A DNA stretch of 64,000 nucleotides, taken from contig CAKTKC010000014.1 of assembly GCA_934569225.1 (NCBI GenBank), positions 1 through 64,000 of the forward strand. Reading direction: 5' to 3'. The notes beneath the pieces are model-generated. The model did no database searches. It was given only the letters and a program-made list of their open reading frames with translations, and was not told the DNA's origin. The DNA is from an uncultured Oscillospiraceae bacterium (GTDB taxonomy: Bacteria > Bacillota > Clostridia > Oscillospirales > Oscillospiraceae). Within the stretch, counting starts at the first letter, position 1, and each line of letters starts with the position of its first letter. Positions 25,506 to 34,352 of the stretch are shown piece by piece. Made by a program: the position numbers and the translations under genes.

Positions 25506-26645
25506 TTACACATTTTTTACCCGTTCCGCGGGAACGGCGAAAAAGGTCAGCACAAAGCCCATAACGCAGCTAATGGCAAGACCCACGCAGTACAAAAGCA
25601 TACCCTTGGTTCCCACCGGCCCCGCGCCCATCATGGGGATACCCAGCAAGCCGGAAGCGCCCCAGCCGGAGGACGCCACGCCGCTGGCCATAATAAACGC
25701 GCCGCCAAAGCCGCCGCCGAGACAGGCCGTCACAAAGGGTCTGCCCAGGGGCAGCGTCACGCCGTAGAGCAGCGGCGTACCCACACCCATCATGCCGGGG
25801 ACAATGGTCGCCCCGATTACGTTGGCAAACCGGGCGTTCCCGGTCTTCCGGGCTTTCACCAGCAGCGCCAGTCCCGCGCCCACCTGCCCCGCACCGGCCA
25901 TCGCCAGGGTGGGAAACAGGGTCACATAGCCGTAGCTGTCCAGTTCCATGGAGTACAGTGCCACAAAGGCATACTGCATCCCCATCATCACCGCCACCAG
26001 GAACACCGCCGTGCAGCCGTAGCCTGCCAGAATCCGCACCACCGAGTGCTCGCTCATACAGACATACCGCACGCCGCCGCACAGCACCGTGGAGATCAGG
26101 CCGGTCAGCGGCATGACCAGAAGAAGGTACGGCACCAGCACCAGAAGCAATGTGCAGAAGGGCGTCAGCACCATGTCCACGCTCTTAGACATCCGTTTGC
26201 GCAGCCAGTTTTCCAGCCGTGCCAGAAGCCAGCCGCCCAATATGGCCGCCAGCACGCCGCCCCGGCCGCTGCACAGAATGGACGCGGCGGGGTCAGCGGC
26301 ATTGTAAAGTCCCAGGGTATGCGCCAGGTCATTGACCCCGCTCAGCCCCGTGATCATACCCAGCATTCCTCCCAGAATGGCCGTACCGCCGAACTGCCTG
26401 CACGCGGAATACCCGACCCAGGCGGGCATGAAGTTCATGAAGGCGGTACTCACCAGCGACAGCAGGAAATAGGCCGCGGCGCTGACCGGACTGGCCGTAT
26501 AGCCCGGTACGAACTGGGCGATCAGTGCCGCAAAGCCGGAGCAGATTCCCGCCGTGACAATGCCGGGAATGACCGGTTCAAAAATTTTTCCGAAAACCTC
26601 AAAATTCGGTTTTTTCCGGTTTTCAGGTTGCAATCTGTTTTCCAT
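25506..26645 (-). CDS. PTS EIIC-domain permease without EIIB
   Basis: 379 residues with about ten hydrophobic helices and the glucose/sucrose-superfamily EIIC features IFEPVIPGIVTAGICSGF at the N-terminus and MGVGTPLLYGVTLPLGRPF near residue 290. The cysteine-bearing EIIB domain of MurP-like proteins is absent, so phosphotransfer would need a separate EIIB protein. It starts at ATG 26645 overlapping the anmK stop region (TAAAATGG) with little Shine-Dalgarno, implying translational coupling. Context suggests import of MurNAc, GlcNAc or a related amino sugar; this is inference. Confidence 0.85.
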   Translation of the reverse strand: MENRLQPENRKKPNFEVFGKIFEPVIPGIVTAGICSGFAALIAQFVPGYTASPVSAAAYFLLSLVSTAFMNFMPAWVGYSACRQFGGTAILGGMLGMITGLSGVNDLAHTLGLYNAADPAASILCSGRGGVLAAILGGWLLARLENWLRKRMSKSVDMVLTPFCTLLLVLVPYLLLVMPLTGLISTVLCGGVRYVCMSEHSVVRILAGYGCTAVFLVAVMMGMQYAFVALYSMELDSYGYVTLFPTLAMAGAGQVGAGLALLVKARKTGNARFANVIGATIVPGMMGVGTPLLYGVTLPLGRPFVTACLGGGFGGAFIMASGVASSGWGASGLLGIPMMGAGPVGTKGMLLYCVGLAISCVMGFVLTFFAVPAERVKNV

Positions 26646-26646
26646 T

Positions 26647-27831
26647 TTACAGGCTGATTTTCCCCATAACCACCGGATTCTTCGCCCCCGTGACCGTGGG
26701 AACGTTGTTGCATCCGGCAAAGATCGTCTCATTGGCCATCACCGCGAAGGCCACAGCCTCCTTGGCGTTGCTGTCGTAACCCAGATCCTCGTTGGTCAGA
26801 ACCCGGCACTCCGGCAGCGCCTTGGCAACCGCACGCACCAAAGTCTTATTCATACTTCCGCCGCCGCCGATGATCAGCTTATCCGGCTTCCGGGGGAAAT
26901 AATGCTCCACGCTGTAACGGATGGTCTGCGCCGTGTAGTCCGTCACCGTGGCCATCAAGTCCTGGCCAGAGATGTTCTCCCGGCGGGCGTAATCCATGAT
27001 TTTCTTCACGAAGTCGGGGCCGTAATATTCCCGTCCGGTGGTCTTCGGGGGCTTCTGGCTCAGGTAAGCGTCCTGCATCAGCATTTCCAGCAGCTTTTCA
27101 TGCACCTTTCCTCCGGCAGCGTAAGCGCCGCCCTCGTCGAAGGTCTTCTCTCCGCCGGTCAGCTCGGTGTAGACCGCGTCCATGACCATATTGCCCGGGC
27201 CGGTATCAAAGGCGAACACATCCTCCAGCCGGCAGGCCGGGAGCAGGCAGGTGATATTGCCGATGCCGCCGATGTTCTGCAAGGCCACACACTCGGTCTC
27301 GCTGCGGTAAATCAAAAATTCACTGTAGGGCACCAGGGGCGCGCCCAGGCCGTCCGCCGCCACGTCCCGAACCCGGAAATCGCTCACCACCGGGCAGCCG
27401 AACCGCTGCGCCAGCACGGAGCCTTCTCCCAGCTGGAAGGTGCTGCGGAAGCTGTGTCCCAGATAGGTTTCCGGCAGCGGAATGTGCCAGAAGGTCTGGC
27501 CGTGGCTGCCGATGAGGTCGATCTGCTCCGGACGGATGCCCGTCTGGGCGCAGAGCGCCTCCACCGCCTGGACGTACAGCTCGCCCAGGAGGAAGTTCAT
27601 CTTGCAGAAATCCGCCGCGCAGGCGCTGTTACCGCTGGCCAGCCGCAGAATTTCCCGGCGGATTTCCCCGGTAAAGGGCTGAAACACGAAGCCCAGCTGT
27701 TCAATTTTGGAAGCCGTTCCATGCCCGGTGATCCGGCACAGCGCCGCATCCACGCCGTCGGCCGAGGTGCCGGACATCAGTCCCACCACGAGACGCCTGT
27801 CTTTTTCCATACATTCTACGATCGGATGCAT
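26647..27831 (-). CDS. anmK: Anhydro-N-acetylmuramic acid kinase
   Basis: Opens the 1,6-anhydro ring of anhydro-MurNAc and phosphorylates it to MurNAc-6P, the MurQ substrate. The 394 residues include LMSGTSADGVDAALC (ATP loop), GSHGQTFWH, GDFR-like VVSDFRVRDVAADGLGAPL, QNIGGIGNITCL, FDTGPGNMVMD and GGGGSMNKTL. ATG 27831 has GAGGTG upstream, overlapping the murK stop. Its presence implies an anhydro-muropeptide source such as lytic transglycosylase products. Confidence 0.96.
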   Translation of the reverse strand: MHPIVECMEKDRRLVVGLMSGTSADGVDAALCRITGHGTASKIEQLGFVFQPFTGEIRREILRLASGNSACAADFCKMNFLLGELYVQAVEALCAQTGIRPEQIDLIGSHGQTFWHIPLPETYLGHSFRSTFQLGEGSVLAQRFGCPVVSDFRVRDVAADGLGAPLVPYSEFLIYRSETECVALQNIGGIGNITCLLPACRLEDVFAFDTGPGNMVMDAVYTELTGGEKTFDEGGAYAAGGKVHEKLLEMLMQDAYLSQKPPKTTGREYYGPDFVKKIMDYARRENISGQDLMATVTDYTAQTIRYSVEHYFPRKPDKLIIGGGGSMNKTLVRAVAKALPECRVLTNEDLGYDSNAKEAVAFAVMANETIFAGCNNVPTVTGAKNPVVMGKISL

Positions 27832-27840
27832 ATTGTCACC

Positions 27841-28728
27841 TCACAGCATTTCTTTTGCCAGCATCAGCGCGCCGGCCGCCGCGTCCTGCTCCGGCTCCGT
27901 GCAGATAAGCGTGGGATACCGGGCGCCCATTTCCGCCACAAAGGTCTCCCGAAGCTTGGTGTCATGCTCCAGCAGTCCGCCCAGCATGGCGACCTTTCCG
28001 GCCTTGATGCCCAGCTGGCGTGCCACCGCGCCCACCAGCCCGGTCATCTTGACGGCATTGTCCCGGATGATCTCCAGAGCGACTGCGTCGCCCTGTCCCG
28101 CCGCCTGCTCCACCAGGGGCGCCAGCGCCGCGATCCGGCTCTTGTCGCCGCCGTAGGTGTAAGAAATGATCTTCTTCTGATCATCCAGCTCCTTCTGCTC
28201 GGCCAGCAGCTGAGACAGCAGCGTTTTCTCGCCCCAGCCGTCCCAGGCGCGGGCGATGGCCGCCAGGGCGTCTCTGCCCAGAGCGTAGCCGCTGCCTTCG
28301 TCGCCGATCAGGTGTCCCCAGCCGCCGGAACGGGCATACTCCCCCTCCCCGTTCTTTCCGAAGCAGATAGAGCCGGTGCCTGCAATCAGGGCGATGCCCG
28401 CTTCTCCGGACAACGCGCCATTCAGGGCAATCACCTGATCGCCCACCAGATTCCAGTTTCCGATGCCGCCCCGGGTCATTTCCGTCTCCACGATGCGGGT
28501 CATTTCCTTGTTGCTGATACCGGCGGAGCCGATGCAAAGCGCCCGGCAGTGACCCAGTCCGTTCAGATAGGCGCACAGCTCCTGCAGCAGCGCGGAGAAC
28601 CGCTCCGCGCCGATGCTGTTCATATTGAAGGGGCCGAACACCGCGGTATCCAGCACCTTCCCCTCCGGCGAGGCGCAGACTACCTTGGTCTTGGTGCCGC
28701 CGCCGTCTACTCCTGCAATAAAGTCCAT
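27841..28728 (-). CDS. murK: BadF/BadG-family amino-sugar kinase (MurK-like MurNAc/GlcNAc kinase)
   Basis: 295-residue ASKHA kinase with GVDGGGTKTKVV (phosphate loop), GSAGISN, ALIAGTGSICFG and SGGWGHLIGDEGSGY. This is the layout of N-acetylglucosamine kinases and of clostridial MurK, which phosphorylates both MurNAc and GlcNAc at O6. Placement between an esterase and anmK, downstream of murQ, supports the MurK role; a GlcNAc-only kinase is the main alternative. It starts 18 bases after the esterase stop. Confidence 0.85.
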   Translation of the reverse strand: MDFIAGVDGGGTKTKVVCASPEGKVLDTAVFGPFNMNSIGAERFSALLQELCAYLNGLGHCRALCIGSAGISNKEMTRIVETEMTRGGIGNWNLVGDQVIALNGALSGEAGIALIAGTGSICFGKNGEGEYARSGGWGHLIGDEGSGYALGRDALAAIARAWDGWGEKTLLSQLLAEQKELDDQKKIISYTYGGDKSRIAALAPLVEQAAGQGDAVALEIIRDNAVKMTGLVGAVARQLGIKAGKVAMLGGLLEHDTKLRETFVAEMGARYPTLICTEPEQDAAAGALMLAKEML

Positions 28729-28746
28729 TGGTTTCTCCTCTTCGTC

Positions 28747-29481
28747 TTACAGCAGATGATCCAGTGCCTTCCGGACTGCCGCGTCCCAGAACTCCCAGTT
28801 GTGGATGCCCGTCCAGTGCTCAAACCGGATGTCCGCCCCCATCGCCGTCAGCTTGTCCGACAGCCGCACGTTGGCAGCATACAGCGCGTCCTGCTCGCCG
28901 CAGGCCATATACAGCTTCGGCAGCCGGGCTGCATCCGCCTTTTCCGCCAGCGTCAGCAGATTGCAGTCCGCCGGAATCTCCAGGGACTGGCCGAATACGG
29001 CCTGAAGTTCCTTTTTCTCCGCCGGTGTCTGTCCGGCGGCAAATTCCTCGATATCCGCCACGGCGGAGAAGGCCGCCGCACCGGCATAACGCTCCGGGGT
29101 TTGCAGCACGCATTTCAGCGTGCCATAGCCGCCCATGGAAAGACCCATGATGTAGTTCTTCTCCCGCTGGGCGGAGAACCCGAAAAAGCCCCGGCAGATT
29201 TCCGACAATTCATCGTGAATAAAGTTGAAATAGGGCAGTCCTCGATCCATGTCCGCGTAAAAGCTTCTCTGAACCTCCGGGATCACCAGCGCCGCGCCCT
29301 TTTCCCGGGCGTAGCGCTCCACGCTGGTATACCGCGCCCAGCCGGTGCAGTTGTCCTCCAGCCCGTGGAGCAGATACACCACCGGCACCTGGGACAAATC
29401 GGTTTTCTCCGGCAGAACGACGGTCATGGAGGTATTCATCCCCATGGCGTCCGACCGGAAATCACAACGCAGATGTGCCAT
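28747..29481 (-). CDS. Esterase, FrmB/EstA-like alpha/beta-hydrolase
   Basis: 244-residue alpha/beta-hydrolase of the putative-esterase (D family) group. The oxyanion region is YLLHGLEDN, the nucleophile elbow GLSMGGYGTLK places Ser near residue 122, and the late GIHNWEFWDAA gives the catalytic His. No signal peptide, so cytosolic. It starts two bases after the murQ stop in the salvage operon. Removal of O-acetyl groups from imported MurNAc or muropeptides is a reasonable guess, not shown by sequence. Confidence 0.85.
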   Translation of the reverse strand: MAHLRCDFRSDAMGMNTSMTVVLPEKTDLSQVPVVYLLHGLEDNCTGWARYTSVERYAREKGAALVIPEVQRSFYADMDRGLPYFNFIHDELSEICRGFFGFSAQREKNYIMGLSMGGYGTLKCVLQTPERYAGAAAFSAVADIEEFAAGQTPAEKKELQAVFGQSLEIPADCNLLTLAEKADAARLPKLYMACGEQDALYAANVRLSDKLTAMGADIRFEHWTGIHNWEFWDAAVRKALDHLL

Positions 29482-29483
29482 AG

Positions 29484-30380
29484 TCAGTTCTCCCCCACAG
29501 CCTGAGCGACCCGTCCCTCATGGGCTTCCAGACGCTGTTCGGCGTCATGGACGTCGCCGCCGGTTTTCAGCATGACGATGGCGACCTTCGCCCGGTAGCC
29601 GCACTGCTCCAGAGCCTTGGTAGCCGTATCGTAATCCACGCCGGTGGCCTCGCAGACGATACGCTTGCACCGCTCCACCAGCTTCTCGTTGGTGGCCTTC
29701 ACGTCCACCATCAGGTTGCCGTAGACCTTGCCCAGCTTGATCATCGCGCCGGTGGAGAGCATATTCAGCACCATCTTCTGGGCAGTGCCGCTCTTCATCC
29801 GGGTAGAGCCGGTGACAACCTCCGGGCCGGGGGCGGGGGTGATGGCGATCTCCGCCGTCTTCTCCACCTGAGAGCCGGGGTTGCAGGAAATGCCGATGAC
29901 GTGAGCACCCTTCTCCTTGGCGTAATTCATGGCGCCGAGGACATAGGGGGTTCTGCCGGAGGCGGCAATGCCCACCAGCACGTCCTTGCTGCCAAAATTG
30001 ATTTTCTTCAGGTCATCTGCGCCCATGGCTTCGTCATCCTCCGCGCCTTCTTTTGCCCGGAAAATCGCTTCGTTTCCGCCGGCAATCAGGCCGATGATCT
30101 CGCCGGGATCGGTAGAGTAGGTCGGCGGGCATTCCACGGCGTCCAGAACGCCCAGACGTCCGGAGGTGCCGCAGCCGCTGTAGACCAGCCGTCCGCCCTG
30201 CTTCAGCTGGGCGGCGATCACATCCACCGCCTGGGCGATGTGTTCGGCCTCGGCTCCCACCGCCTCGGCGACCTTCTTATCTTCTTCGTTGATCAGCTTC
30301 ACCATGCTCAGCGTACTCATGGTGTCGATCTGCGCAGTCCGGCTGTTACGCTGTTCTGTCTTGATAGAATTGAGATCCAT
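29484..30380 (-). CDS. murQ: N-acetylmuramic acid 6-phosphate etherase
   Basis: Cleaves the D-lactyl ether of MurNAc-6P to give GlcNAc-6P and D-lactate. The 298 residues carry [12 protein letters not shown] at the start, the SIS-domain phosphosugar site [18 protein letters not shown], the catalytic Glu region [20 protein letters not shown], and the signature [12 protein letters not shown]. The 81-base gap to oppF is GC-rich with a weak stem but no T run, so co-transcription with opp is likely. Confidence 0.97.
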   Translation of the reverse strand: MDLNSIKTEQRNSRTAQIDTMSTLSMVKLINEEDKKVAEAVGAEAEHIAQAVDVIAAQLKQGGRLVYSGCGTSGRLGVLDAVECPPTYSTDPGEIIGLIAGGNEAIFRAKEGAEDDEAMGADDLKKINFGSKDVLVGIAASGRTPYVLGAMNYAKEKGAHVIGISCNPGSQVEKTAEIAITPAPGPEVVTGSTRMKSGTAQKMVLNMLSTGAMIKLGKVYGNLMVDVKATNEKLVERCKRIVCEATGVDYDTATKALEQCGYRAKVAIVMLKTGGDVHDAEQRLEAHEGRVAQAVGEN

Positions 30381-30461
30381 ATCGTTCCTCCAATTGCGCT
30401 CAGCCCCGGGCCGGCGGTTTCCCCCGCCCGCGCCGGTGCCGCGCCTTCGTTATTTCGTGAT

Positions 30462-31412
30462 TCAATCGCAAAGAGAACAGGCAACAAAATGATCCGGGCT
30501 GACTTCCTTCAGGCAGACATTCTCCCTGCACTTGTCCGTTGCGTAAGGGCAGCGGGGCGCAAACCGGCACCCGGGCGCGGGGTTGATGGGGCTGGTGACT
30601 TCGCCGCGAAGCATGAAGCCCTCTCTGTTCCGCCGGGACAGATCGATGGTGGGCACCGCGTGAAGCAGCGCCTTGGTATAAGGATGTACGGGATTGGCGA
30701 ACAGCTCTGCGGTCTTCGCGTGCTCCACCACCTGTCCCATGTACATGACCATGATCTCGTCGCTGATATGCTTCACCACGCACAGGTCATGGGTGATGAA
30801 CATATAGGAAAGTTCCCGCTGCTCCTGCAAATCCATCAGCAGGTTCAGAATCTGCGCCTGAATGGACACGTCCAGAGCCGAGACCGGCTCGTCACAGACG
30901 ATGAACTTGGGGCTTACCGCCATGGCTCTTGCCAGGCCGACCCGCTGACGCAGGCCGCCGTCCAGCTCGTGGGGGTACAGGTTTGCCTGATCTGCGGGCA
31001 GACCGCACATGTCCATGATCTCCCGGACATGCTCGTTGATCTCCGCCTTGGTTTTCAGCAGGCCGCACACCTGCACCGGCTCGGCGATCAGATTGTGTAC
31101 GGACATACGGGGGTCAAGAGAGCTGTAGGGATCCTGGAAGACCATCTGCATATTCAGATGGATTTTCTGCATATCCTTGCCCCGGTATTTCAGAATGTTT
31201 TCCCCGTTATACAGCACCTCGCCGCCGGTGGCAGGCTGGAGCCGCAGAATGGTTCTGCCCAGGGTGGACTTTCCGCAGCCGCTTTCGCCAACGACGCCCA
31301 GGGTCTTGCCGGGCATGATCTTCAGGTTGACGTCCTCAACGGCATGGAGGGTTCCCGCGCCTGTTTTGAAATATTTTCTCAGATTCTTCGTCTCAACAAG
31401 AGGCATTGCCAT
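30462..31412 (-). CDS. oppF: Oligopeptide/dipeptide ABC transporter ATPase, OppF type
   Basis: 316-residue ATP-binding subunit of the peptide importer. Walker A is GVVGESGCGKSTLGR, Walker B FIVCDEPVSALDVS, with the Q-loop in MQMVFQDPYSSLDP and the C-terminal Opp cysteine region (PGCRFAPRCPYATDKC). The ABC signature, normally LSGGQ, reads LDGGLRQR, an unusual change at the ATP sandwich. ATG 31412 is preceded by AAGGAGGAG; open frame farther upstream is the shadow of oppD. Confidence 0.95.
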   Translation of the reverse strand: MAMPLVETKNLRKYFKTGAGTLHAVEDVNLKIMPGKTLGVVGESGCGKSTLGRTILRLQPATGGEVLYNGENILKYRGKDMQKIHLNMQMVFQDPYSSLDPRMSVHNLIAEPVQVCGLLKTKAEINEHVREIMDMCGLPADQANLYPHELDGGLRQRVGLARAMAVSPKFIVCDEPVSALDVSIQAQILNLLMDLQEQRELSYMFITHDLCVVKHISDEIMVMYMGQVVEHAKTAELFANPVHPYTKALLHAVPTIDLSRRNREGFMLRGEVTSPINPAPGCRFAPRCPYATDKCRENVCLKEVSPDHFVACSLCD

Positions 31413-31413
31413 A

Positions 31414-32403
31414 TCAGAACTCCTCCTTCTCGGCATAACGGTGGCACATGATGCCATGCTCGCCGCACACGTGCATGGACGGCGCTTCCGTCCGGCAGCG
31501 CTCTGTGGCGTACTCGCAGCGGTCGGCGAAGCAGCAGCCCTTGTACTCCACTCTGGGGTCGGCCATGTGTCCGGCGATGGGATGCAGCCGGGGCTGATCG
31601 TCGTGGAGATTGGGGATGCAGTTGAACAGGCCTGCGGTATAGGGGTGGTTCTCCTTCCGCTGGAACACGACCTCAACCGGGCCATACTCCACCACGCGCC
31701 CCGCGTAGACCACGGAAACAGAGTCGCAGAACTGCGCCACCACGCCCAGGTCATGGGTGATGAGCATGACGGAGGTATTGAACTTCTCCCGCAGCTGCTT
31801 CATCAGCTCCAGGATCTGCGCCTGAATGGTCACGTCCAGAGCCGTGGTCGGCTCGTCGGCCAGCAGCAGCTCCGGCTCCGCAACCAGAGCCATGGCAATG
31901 ACGACTCTCTGCTTCATGCCGCCGGAGAACTCGTGGGGGAAGCTCTTCTTCCGCTGGGGCGGAATGCCCACCAGGGTCATCATTTCGTCCACCCGCTTGT
32001 TCTTTTCGTCCCGGGTCATTTCCGGGAAGTGCAGGTTCAGCACTTCAAGGATCTGGTCGCCAACGGTCTGGGTGGGGTTCAGGCTGGTCATGGGGTCCTG
32101 GAAGATCATGGAGATGCGCTTGCCGCGAAGAGGCAGCATTTCCGCCTCCGGCAGCTTCAGCAGCTCCTGCCCGTCATAGACGATGGAACCGCCGGCCACC
32201 TCGCCCACCCGCTCCGGCAGCAGCCGCAGGATGGACAGCGCCAGGGTGGTCTTTCCCGCGCCGGTCTCGCCGACCAGGCCGCGGGCTTCGCCGCGAACCA
32301 GCTTCAGGTTGAAATTGTTGACTGCGTGGACGACCGCGTCGTCTGTATTGTACCGGACGGTCAGATCGGAAATCTCCATCAGGTTATCTTGTTTCTTTTC
32401 CAT
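31414..32403 (-). CDS. oppD: Oligopeptide/dipeptide ABC transporter ATPase, OppD type
   Basis: 329-residue partner ATPase, with Walker A GLVGETGAGKTTL, signature FSGGMKQRV and Walker B LLLADEPTTALDVT. The C-terminal CCFADRCEYATERC cluster is the iron-sulfur-like Cys motif of Opp/Dpp ATPases. It starts at ATG 32403 behind AAGGAGG. The stop is one base before the oppF start codon. It pairs with OppF as a heterodimer below OppB/OppC. Confidence 0.96.
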   Translation of the reverse strand: MEKKQDNLMEISDLTVRYNTDDAVVHAVNNFNLKLVRGEARGLVGETGAGKTTLALSILRLLPERVGEVAGGSIVYDGQELLKLPEAEMLPLRGKRISMIFQDPMTSLNPTQTVGDQILEVLNLHFPEMTRDEKNKRVDEMMTLVGIPPQRKKSFPHEFSGGMKQRVVIAMALVAEPELLLADEPTTALDVTIQAQILELMKQLREKFNTSVMLITHDLGVVAQFCDSVSVVYAGRVVEYGPVEVVFQRKENHPYTAGLFNCIPNLHDDQPRLHPIAGHMADPRVEYKGCCFADRCEYATERCRTEAPSMHVCGEHGIMCHRYAEKEEF

Positions 32404-32416
32404 CTGTACGTCCTCC

Positions 32417-33292
32417 TTATTTCTTGGTTCTGGGGTCGAAGGCATCCCGCAGGCCGTCGCCGATGAAGTTGACCGCCATAACGGTCAGGCAGATGCAGAT
32501 GCCGGGAATCAGGCCGAGGTAGGGGTAAGCCTGAATGTTGATCTTGTTCTCGGAGATGATGGTGCCCCATTCCGGCGTGGGGGAGGCGACGCCCAGACCC
32601 AGGTAGCCCATGGAAGAGATACTCAGGATGGTCTGGCCGAGGCACAGAGTGGCGGAAACAATGATGGGGCCGATGCCGTTAGGCAGGATGTGCTTGAGGA
32701 TGATCCGCAGGGAGCTGCATCCGTAGCACTTGGCCGCCTCCACGAATTCCACATTCCGTAGGGTCAGCACGGAGGAACGGACGATTCTGGCAAACCGCGC
32801 CACCTGAGAAATGGCCAGCGCGACCACCAGCTTCCAGACGCCGTTGCCCATGGCGGTGATGATGGCCATGGCCAGCAGAGAGGAAGGAACAGCCATCAGG
32901 ATGTCCACGATCCGCATAAGGAAGCTATCCACCTTTCCGCCGAAGAAACCGGCGGCGCCGCCGATCAGCGCACCGATCACAAAGGCGATGCCGATGATGG
33001 CGAAGGAGCACAGCAGAGAAATTCTGCCGCCGTACAGAACACGGGCAAACAGGTCACGGCCAAATTCGTCCGTACCGAAGATGTACAGCGGATTGGGGCT
33101 GGTAAACCGGTCGGAAATGTGCAGCTTGGTCACGTTTTCATAGCTGCTCAGAATCGGGGCGGCCAGCACCGCCAGGAATACGAAAGCCAGCAGGAACACA
33201 CCGAACATGGCCAGCTTGTTCTTTCGGAAGCGGAACATGACCAGCTCGCCGGTGCTGTATTCAGAAAGAGATTTTTTACGACGTTTCAACAT
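32417..33292 (-). CDS. oppC: Oligopeptide/dipeptide ABC transporter permease, OppC type
   Basis: 291 residues with an N-terminal OppC extension helix (about 27-50), the FGTDEFGRDLFARVLYGGR motif before the core, five further membrane helices and an EAA loop (EAAKCYGCSSLRIILKHILPN) that contacts the ATPases. Encoded 15 bases after oppB. Confidence 0.96.
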   Translation of the reverse strand: MLKRRKKSLSEYSTGELVMFRFRKNKLAMFGVFLLAFVFLAVLAAPILSSYENVTKLHISDRFTSPNPLYIFGTDEFGRDLFARVLYGGRISLLCSFAIIGIAFVIGALIGGAAGFFGGKVDSFLMRIVDILMAVPSSLLAMAIITAMGNGVWKLVVALAISQVARFARIVRSSVLTLRNVEFVEAAKCYGCSSLRIILKHILPNGIGPIIVSATLCLGQTILSISSMGYLGLGVASPTPEWGTIISENKINIQAYPYLGLIPGICICLTVMAVNFIGDGLRDAFDPRTKK

Positions 33293-33307
33293 ATGCTTTG
33301 CCCTCCA

Positions 33308-34237
33308 TCAGGATGCCAGGTCAATTCTGGGGTCGATCACTGCGCACAGCAGGTCTACCAGAAGATTGATCACGCCAACGATCACCGTCACGAAGATGAT
33401 CGTACCCAGCACCACGGGAACGTCCCGGGATTTCACGGCGCTCAGAAGCATCGTACCAACGCCGGGAATGGTGAAAATGTTTTCCGTAACCACAGCGCCG
33501 CCGATGGTGCCGGCAAAGCTCACGCCGATCTGGGTCACGACGGGGATCATGCCGTTGCGAAGGGCATGATGACGGATGACCGTCTTGTTGGGTGCGCCCT
33601 TGGCCTTGGCGGTACGGATGTAGTCCTGCCGGATAACGTCCAGCATGCTGGTGCGGCTCATGCGGATCATGGTAGCCATGGTGTTGGCACCCAGAATCAG
33701 CGTAGGCAGAATCAGGGACTTGGGAGAGTCAAAGCCGGAGGTGGGCAGCCAGTGCAGCGTCAGGCAGAACAGCACCTGACACATGGTACCCAGCCAGAAG
33801 GCAGGCAGAGAGAACAGCAGCATCGCTACAAAGGAGCTGCCGTAGTCCAATAGACTATATTGTTTGATGGCGGAGCCGATGCCCAAAGGCATACCCACCG
33901 CCACAGCAAACAGCATGGCAAGGGTAGACAGCAGGAGCGTATTGGGCAGGCGGCGGGCAAAACGGGCAAGCACCGCTTCGCCGTTGATCCAGGACTCGCC
34001 GAAGTCCAGCCGCAGAACGCCGCCCATATAGCGGATGTAGCGAACCAGAAGGGGCTTATCCAGACCCATTTCCGCCTTCTTCTCCGCGATCTGCTCCGGC
34101 GTTGCGTCGTCGCCCAGCAGCGAACGTGCCAGGTCGCCGGGGGCGGCGGACAGGATCAGGAACAGAACAAATGTCACGCAAATGATAACCGGAATCAGCA
34201 TCAGCAGCCGTTTTCCGGCGTATTTTAACCAGCTCAT
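33308..34237 (-). CDS. oppB: Oligopeptide/dipeptide ABC transporter permease, OppB type
   Basis: 309-residue permease with six membrane helices. The N-terminal LIPVIICVTFVLFLILSAAPGD is typical of OppB, and the EAA-like loop is IRTAKAKGAPNKTVIRHHALRN. It forms the translocation pore with OppC. It lies 115 bases behind oppA, with an intervening hairpin that may lower its expression relative to oppA. Confidence 0.96.
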   Translation of the reverse strand: MSWLKYAGKRLLMLIPVIICVTFVLFLILSAAPGDLARSLLGDDATPEQIAEKKAEMGLDKPLLVRYIRYMGGVLRLDFGESWINGEAVLARFARRLPNTLLLSTLAMLFAVAVGMPLGIGSAIKQYSLLDYGSSFVAMLLFSLPAFWLGTMCQVLFCLTLHWLPTSGFDSPKSLILPTLILGANTMATMIRMSRTSMLDVIRQDYIRTAKAKGAPNKTVIRHHALRNGMIPVVTQIGVSFAGTIGGAVVTENIFTIPGVGTMLLSAVKSRDVPVVLGTIIFVTVIVGVINLLVDLLCAVIDPRIDLAS

Positions 34238-34278
34238 TGATTTCCTCCTTGAAAAAGCGGGGCCATGAAAGAAAAGAA

Positions 34279-34315
34279 AGGGAAGCGGCGCGGCGTGTCA
34301 CCGTTCCGCTTCCCT
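34279..34315 (-). terminator. Intercistronic hairpin between oppA and oppB
   Basis: On the minus strand, GGGAAGCGGAACGG pairs imperfectly with CCGCGCCGCTTCCC, followed by TTTCTTTTC. Because the operon continues beyond it, it is more likely a partial terminator or mRNA-stabilising hairpin that raises oppA over the membrane genes. Confidence 0.65.
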
Positions 34316-34352
34316 CTTTTACTCAGTCAGTTCTTGGGAATGCTGGGATGGA

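Noticed and set aside
26554..29505. Very long plus-strand open frame (over 980 codons) opposite the mur genes
   Set aside because: It spans four clear minus-strand genes, and its composition is that of a complementary-frame shadow.
30381..30461. Terminator between oppF and murQ that would split the operon
   Set aside because: Only a weak 6-base GC stem and no T run on the minus strand.
31413..31754. In-frame upstream extension of oppF
   Set aside because: It overlaps the end of oppD in another frame; ABC homology and AAGGAGGAG fix the start at 31412.
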